From positions 1-9,125 of the forward strand of contig JBEVNX010000198.1 in the NCBI GenBank assembly GCA_040507895.1: a stretch of DNA of 9,125 nt, given 5' to 3'. The notes under the pieces were generated by a model, which worked only from the letters and a program-made list of their open reading frames with translations, made no database searches and had not been told where the DNA came from. Below, in pieces: positions 5,767-9,125 of the stretch (its first letter is position 1; each line of letters begins with the position of its first letter). Position numbers and translations under genes: made by a program. This DNA is from JBEVNX01 sp040507895. Lineage in GTDB: Bacteria; Desulfobacterota; Binatia; JACPRU01.

Positions 5767-7181
5767 TGGCCAAGCACGCGCTGAGCAAGGTCGTTGCTTC
5801 CACCGCCACGGCCGTCGAAGGGATCGAGAACGGCGCCACCGTGTTGATCGGCGGCTTCGGGGTGCTCCAAGGTTGGCCGGCGAGCCTGATTCAGGCGCTT
5901 CGCGATCGCGGCTCGCGCGATCTCACGGTCGTCGCCAATACGCCGGGGTTCGGACCGATGTCGCCGCAGGTGCTGTTCGAGAATCGCCAGGTGCGGAAGC
6001 TCGTCGGCTCCTTCGGCGGCTTCCCGTATCGCTTGACGCCGGCCGAGGAGATGATCGGACGCGGCGAGGTCGAGTTCGAGCTGGTGCCGCAAGGGACGCT
6101 CGTCGAGCGCGTGCGGGCGGGCGGCGCTGGCATTCCGGGGTTCTACACCCCGACGGGAGTCGGCACCGAGATCGCGCGCGGCAAGGAGGTGCGGGAGATC
6201 GACGGGAAGAGCTTCGTGTTCGAGCGGGCGATCCGCGCCGATGCTGCGCTGGTGCGGGCGTCGGCGGCCGATCCGGCGGGAAATCTCGTGTTTCGCGGCG
6301 GCAGCCGGAATTTCAATCCCATCTGGGCGATGGGCGCGGCGCTGACGATCGCCGAGGTCGACAAGATCGTCGGGCTCGGGGATTTGGATCCCGAGACCGT
6401 CGTCTCGCCAGGCGTCTTCGTCGACCGCGTGGTGCAATCGACGACGAAGATGAATCGCGACGAGCTGATCGAGCTGATTCGCAAGCTCGGGCGCGCGGCT
6501 CCGGAGAGTGGGGACATGCCTGGGCTACCGCCTGATCTAATGGCGATGCGGGCGGCGGCGCTTTTCGAGGACGGGGATGTCGTCAATCTCGGCATCGGAT
6601 TGCCGACGCAGTGCTCGAACTTCGTCACCGGCCGCCCCGTCACGCTGCACGCCGAGAACGGCGTCCTCGGCTACGGGCCATTTCCCGAGCCGGGGCGAGA
6701 AGACGTGGATCTCTACAATGCGGGCGGCCAGCTCGTCACCACGCTGCCGGGCGCCGCCTTTTTCCATTCCGCAGATTCGTTCGCGATGGCGCGCGGCGGA
6801 CACGTCGACAAAATCGTGCTCGGGGGGTTCCAGGTCGCCGAGAACGGGGATCTCGCCAACTGGAAGGCGCCGCATCAGCGCGCGGGGACGATCGGCGGTG
6901 CAATGGACCTCGCGGCGGGTGGCGGCGAGGTGATCGTGCTGATGTACCACGCGACGAAAAAGGGGGAGTCGAAGTTGGTGAGGGAGTGCAGCTATCCCAT
7001 CACTGCGCTCGGGTGCGTCTCGAAAGTGGTGACCAATCTGGCGTTGATCGAGGTGGTGCGCGAGACTGGATTCGTGTTGCGAGAGGTGGCTCCTGGAGTG
7101 AGCGTCGAGGAGGTGAAGCGCGCGACTTCCGGTGCGTTGAAGGTGGCAGGGGATGTGAGGGAGATGCAGTTCTCTCGTTGA
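5766..7181 (+). CDS. Fused two-domain 3-oxoacid-type CoA-transferase (SCOT-like)
   Basis: Moves CoA between carboxylic acids through an enzyme glutamyl-CoA intermediate. The 471 residues contain both halves that are often separate subunits. The alpha-like domain (about 1-235) has IGGFGVLQGWPASLIQAL (28-45) and FYTPTGVGTEIARGKE (127-141). The beta-like domain (about 253-471) has DVVNLGIGLPTQC (271-283), and Glu297 in HAENGVLGYGPFP matches the catalytic Glu of the SCOT family ENG motif. A linker around 236-252 joins them in one frame, as in mitochondrial SCOT. The ATG is supported by GAGAGG (5751-5756) nine bases upstream. It diverges from the aryl-CoA ligase; the two start regions touch, so promoters must lie inside the opposite coding regions or the ligase start is internal. 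The substrate pair is unknown (succinyl-CoA with a 3-oxoacid is the family default). A role in an aromatic or CoA-recycling route is inferred only from position. Confidence 0.87.
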   Translation: MAKHALSKVVASTATAVEGIENGATVLIGGFGVLQGWPASLIQALRDRGSRDLTVVANTPGFGPMSPQVLFENRQVRKLVGSFGGFPYRLTPAEEMIGRGEVEFELVPQGTLVERVRAGGAGIPGFYTPTGVGTEIARGKEVREIDGKSFVFERAIRADAALVRASAADPAGNLVFRGGSRNFNPIWAMGAALTIAEVDKIVGLGDLDPETVVSPGVFVDRVVQSTTKMNRDELIELIRKLGRAAPESGDMPGLPPDLMAMRAAALFEDGDVVNLGIGLPTQCSNFVTGRPVTLHAENGVLGYGPFPEPGREDVDLYNAGGQLVTTLPGAAFFHSADSFAMARGGHVDKIVLGGFQVAENGDLANWKAPHQRAGTIGGAMDLAAGGGEVIVLMYHATKKGESKLVRECSYPITALGCVSKVVTNLALIEVVRETGFVLREVAPGVSVEEVKRATSGALKVAGDVREMQFSR

Positions 7182-7217
7182 ACCTCTTCAGGAGGGTTCG
7201 ACAGTGGTCGTGGAGGC

Positions 7218-7236
7218 CTGGCAGGGTTGCTGCCAG
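7218..7236 (+). terminator. Hairpin 36 bases after the CoA-transferase stop, no T-run
   Basis: CTGGCAG and CTGCCAG form a perfect 7-bp stem around a GGTTG loop. The bases after it (TGTTGCGC) are not a proper T-run, so this is a weak terminator or an mRNA-end stabilising hairpin. The rest of the 260-base gap 7182-7441 shows no ORF I trust and no RNA gene; a possible promoter lies at its 3' end. Confidence 0.35.
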
Positions 7237-7404
7237 TGTTGCGCAGCTCGAGTGCGCTCGTCGTCGTCGGCGCGACCCGAATCGGATGGTGCGGTTCGCA
7301 ATCATGCGCCACGGCGACGATGAAGCGCGCCAGTACCTTCCTTCGCCGGAGATTGGTGCCTCGCTAGGCGCGCTGGCTGGAAATCCTCAGCACTGCGGCA
7401 AGCC

Positions 7405-7433
7405 TTGTCGCGTGCCCCGTCGCCTGGCATATC
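7405..7433 (+). promoter_or_regulatory. Possible sigma-70-type promoter for the DUF4410 lipoprotein gene
   Basis: TTGTCG (7405-7410) and CATATC (7428-7433) are 17 bases apart, with TG at 7425-7426 in the extended -10 position. The match to consensus is partial (4/6 and 3/6). Transcription would begin near 7440, almost at the ATG at 7442, giving a leaderless or near-leaderless mRNA. This fits the absence of a Shine-Dalgarno there. In high-GC DNA such matches occur by chance. Confidence 0.25.
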
Positions 7434-7441
7434 GTCCGCGC

Positions 7442-8167
7442 ATGATCGAGCGCTTTCGTTCCAGCGTCCTAGTCGGGTTTCTCGGAGCGTTCGCGGGATG
7501 TGCGCCGACCAGCATCAGCCCCTCGATGATGTCGGCACCGCCCTCCTCGCTGGGTAAGCCTGCTCGGATCGCGGTCTATGATTTCGTCGTAGAGGCCAAT
7601 GACGTCTCGCCGAACAATGCTCCGCTCTCCAGGCTCGTGAGGTTGGTGGGTAGCTCGCAGACGACGGAGCAGGTGAACGTCGGTCGGTCGGTCGCCAACA
7701 CGCTCGCGGTCGAGCTCGTGGCGTCACTGAAGGATCTGGGGCTGCCGGTGGAACGCGCGAGCTCGGGGCAGGTGGCGGATGGCACACTCGCCATCGAGGG
7801 GCAGTTCGTCACCATCGACGAAGGAAACCGGCTGCGGCGCGTAGCGATCGGGTTCGGCGCGGGAGCCAGCGACGTCCAGACGCACGTGCAGCTCTATCTC
7901 GGCACTCCGACGGGTCCTCGCCTCGTGGACGAGTTCGAGTCCGACGCGGGTAGCTCGAGGAAGCCCGGAGCCGCCGTCACCATGGGAGCGAGCTCTGTGG
8001 TCGGTGCCGGGGTGGCGGCGGCCGGCGCGGCGCAGGGTGGCATGCAGGCGGTTACCGAGCCCAAGGACACGGCGGAGGCCGACGCGAAGCGAACAGCGAT
8101 GGAGCTTGCCACGCGGGTCAAGAAGATCTTCGCCGACCGAGGATGGAGCTCCGCGCCCGTCCCGTAG
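7442..8167 (+). CDS. DUF4410-type predicted lipoprotein
   Basis: A 241-residue exported protein of unknown function. The N-terminus is a lipoprotein signal: basic MIERFR, hydrophobic SSVLVGFLGAFAG, then Cys20 in a near-canonical lipobox (FAGC), so it should be lipidated and anchored in the periplasm or outer membrane. After a low-complexity linker the domain runs KPARIAVYDFVV (39-50), a helix around NTLAVELVASLKDLGLPV (86-103), LAIEGQFVTIDEGNRLRRVAIGFGAGASDVQTHVQ (116-150, the most family-like part) and a Gly/Ala-rich hydrophobic stretch at 177-201 before a charged helix. This resembles DUF4410 proteins; recognition is from memory of the pattern. The frame stays open far upstream, but that part overlaps the CoA-transferase in another frame, and the signal peptide fixes the start at 7442. 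No Shine-Dalgarno is visible. No link to the gentisate genes is evident. Confidence 0.72.
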   Translation: MIERFRSSVLVGFLGAFAGCAPTSISPSMMSAPPSSLGKPARIAVYDFVVEANDVSPNNAPLSRLVRLVGSSQTTEQVNVGRSVANTLAVELVASLKDLGLPVERASSGQVADGTLAIEGQFVTIDEGNRLRRVAIGFGAGASDVQTHVQLYLGTPTGPRLVDEFESDAGSSRKPGAAVTMGASSVVGAGVAAAGAAQGGMQAVTEPKDTAEADAKRTAMELATRVKKIFADRGWSSAPVP

Positions 8168-8320
8168 GGCCGCCCCAGGTTCCGGCGTCCTCGACCAGCT
8201 TCGGAGGACCTCTTGTGCTCGCTAACGCGGACCGTTGGCCGCAACCAAGGCGGGCTGGCGCCCGCGGGTGGTCCGCGGTGAGGAGCAAATGCTTCCCGTG
8301 CAGCTGCGGCCTGGACTTTG

Positions 8321-8386
8321 ATGGCCGCCATGGAAACCTTCGTCGCCAAGCACGCCGCCAAGATCCGGGGAACGCTCTCGTGTGAA
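8321..8386 (+). pseudogene. Possible 5' fragment of an unrelated ORF, cut at the RND junction
   Basis: From ATG 8321 or 8330 a frame reads METFVAKHAAKIRGTLSC before running into the out-of-frame RND sequence. The start resembles, from memory, the N-terminus of a widespread hypothetical or transposase-like family that begins with a KHA...I.G.LSC pattern and continues with FDR. Here the pattern stops exactly where RND homology begins. If correct, two broken genes are joined at about 8380-8386. The assignment is tentative and the stretch is short. The rest of 8168-8320 shows no gene I can support. Confidence 0.25.
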
Positions 8387-9125
8387 CCTGTTCAACAAGT
8401 TCAATCAGAGCTTCCAGGTACGCGTTCAATCGGAAGCCGATTCTCGCCGCCACTTGGAAGACATCGGCAACCTCGTCGTCGCCAACCAGTCGGGGCAGAT
8501 GGTTTCGCTCGGCAGCTTGCTCGACGTACGGCGGGCGCTCGGGTCGGAGCTCATCACGCGCTACAATCTCTATCCCGCCGCCACCATCACGGGTGTCCCC
8601 ATGCCGAAGTTCAGCTCGGGCGAGGCGCTCGGATTCATGGAGGCCACGGCCGGGAATCGCTTGCCGCTGGGTATGGACTACGAGTGGACGGGCGTCTCCT
8701 ACCAGGAGAAGCTCATCGGCGGGCAAGCCTACTTCATCTTTGCGCTCTCGATCACCCTGGTCTTCTTGGTGCTAGCCGCTCAGTATGAGAGCTGGACGGA
8801 TCCGGCCGCGGTCATTCTCACCGTGCCCATGGCGCTGGTGGGAATCGTCGTCGCACTGGCCCTTCGGAGATTCCCCAACGATTTGTACACGCAGATCGGG
8901 CTCGTGCTGATGATCGCGCTGGCCGCGAAGAACGCCATCCAGATCGTGGAGTTTGCGCGCGAGCTGGAGGCGGGCGGGATGTCGCCGAGCGCCGCCGCGG
9001 TGGAGGCGACACGCCGGCGCTTTCGGCCGATCCTGATGACTTCGATCGCCTTCATTTCGGGTGTCGTGCCGTTGCTCACCGCAAGCGGCGCCGGCTCGGC
9101 GAGCCAACAGTCGCTCGGCACGGTG
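8382..9125 (+). pseudogene. RND efflux pump inner-membrane subunit (AcrB/HAE1 family), 5'-truncated, runs off window
   Basis: The frame encodes only the C-terminal quarter of a roughly 1040-residue proton-driven RND exporter. Starting at VNLFNKFNQSFQVRVQSEAD, it follows AcrB from near residue 758: GQMVSLGSLL, YNLYPAATITG, SSGEALGFME, YEWTGVSYQEKL, then membrane segments at about residues 117-136 (FALSITLVFLVLAAQYESW), 140-162, 172-192 and 218-236. The proton-relay residues of this part are present: Lys183 (AAKNAI, AcrB Lys940), Arg213 and Thr220 (RRFRPILMTS, AcrB Arg971 and Thr978). The first half, with the other relay residues (Asp407 and Asp408 in AcrB) and the porter domains, is absent. 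Upstream the frame is non-homologous and closes with TGA at 8319-8321. A GTG at 8382 could start translation, but the product could not pump. It is a gene remnant, an insertion scar or an assembly join. The fragment is otherwise undamaged, which suggests a recent event. Confidence 0.82.

Noticed and set aside
7286..7441. In-frame upstream extension of the lipoprotein reading MVRFAIMRHGDDEARQ, resembling a histidine-phosphatase RHG motif
   Set aside because: Nothing downstream continues that fold, and the extension would bury the lipoprotein signal peptide that starts at 7442.

Overview
The window is bacterial, roughly two-thirds G+C by eye, with tightly packed genes, overlapping start/stop codons and short gaps. 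The gene set suits an aromatic-degrading soil or sediment bacterium (a proteobacterium or an uncultured high-GC lineage). No marker here fixes the phylum.

Left block, + strand (1-2655): the 3' part of a gentisate 1,2-dioxygenase, a PaaX-family repressor and a short MetE-like zinc methyltransferase. They are joined by an ATGA overlap and a TGATG overlap, so they look like one translationally coupled operon. Middle block, - strand (5766-2846): a PaaK-like aryl-CoA ligase, a fumarylpyruvate hydrolase and a glutathione-dependent maleylpyruvate isomerase, reading towards the first block. Together the two convergent operons carry all three lower-pathway steps: gentisate to maleylpyruvate, to fumarylpyruvate, to fumarate plus pyruvate. 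A CoA ligase and a regulator of a family known to sense aryl-CoA suggest that the substrate enters as a CoA thioester, possibly salicyl-CoA to gentisyl-CoA. That is inference. A fused two-domain 3-oxoacid-type CoA-transferase (5766-7181, +) diverges from the ligase with essentially no intergenic space.

Between the convergent operons (2656-2845) lies the most distinctive non-coding structure: a 147-bp segment bounded by 25-bp inverted repeats (24/25 matching). It has an 8-bp-stem hairpin plus T-run near its centre, and looks like a MITE-like or palindromic interspersed element also acting as a terminator.

Right part (7182-9125): a 260-bp gap with one hairpin and a possible promoter, a DUF4410-type lipoprotein gene, then a degraded zone. 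There the C-terminal quarter of an RND efflux pump begins abruptly at about 8382, with no trace of the roughly 750 residues that should precede it. Just upstream is a short stretch that may be the 5' end of another, broken ORF. This is a rearrangement scar, an insertion breakpoint or an assembly join.
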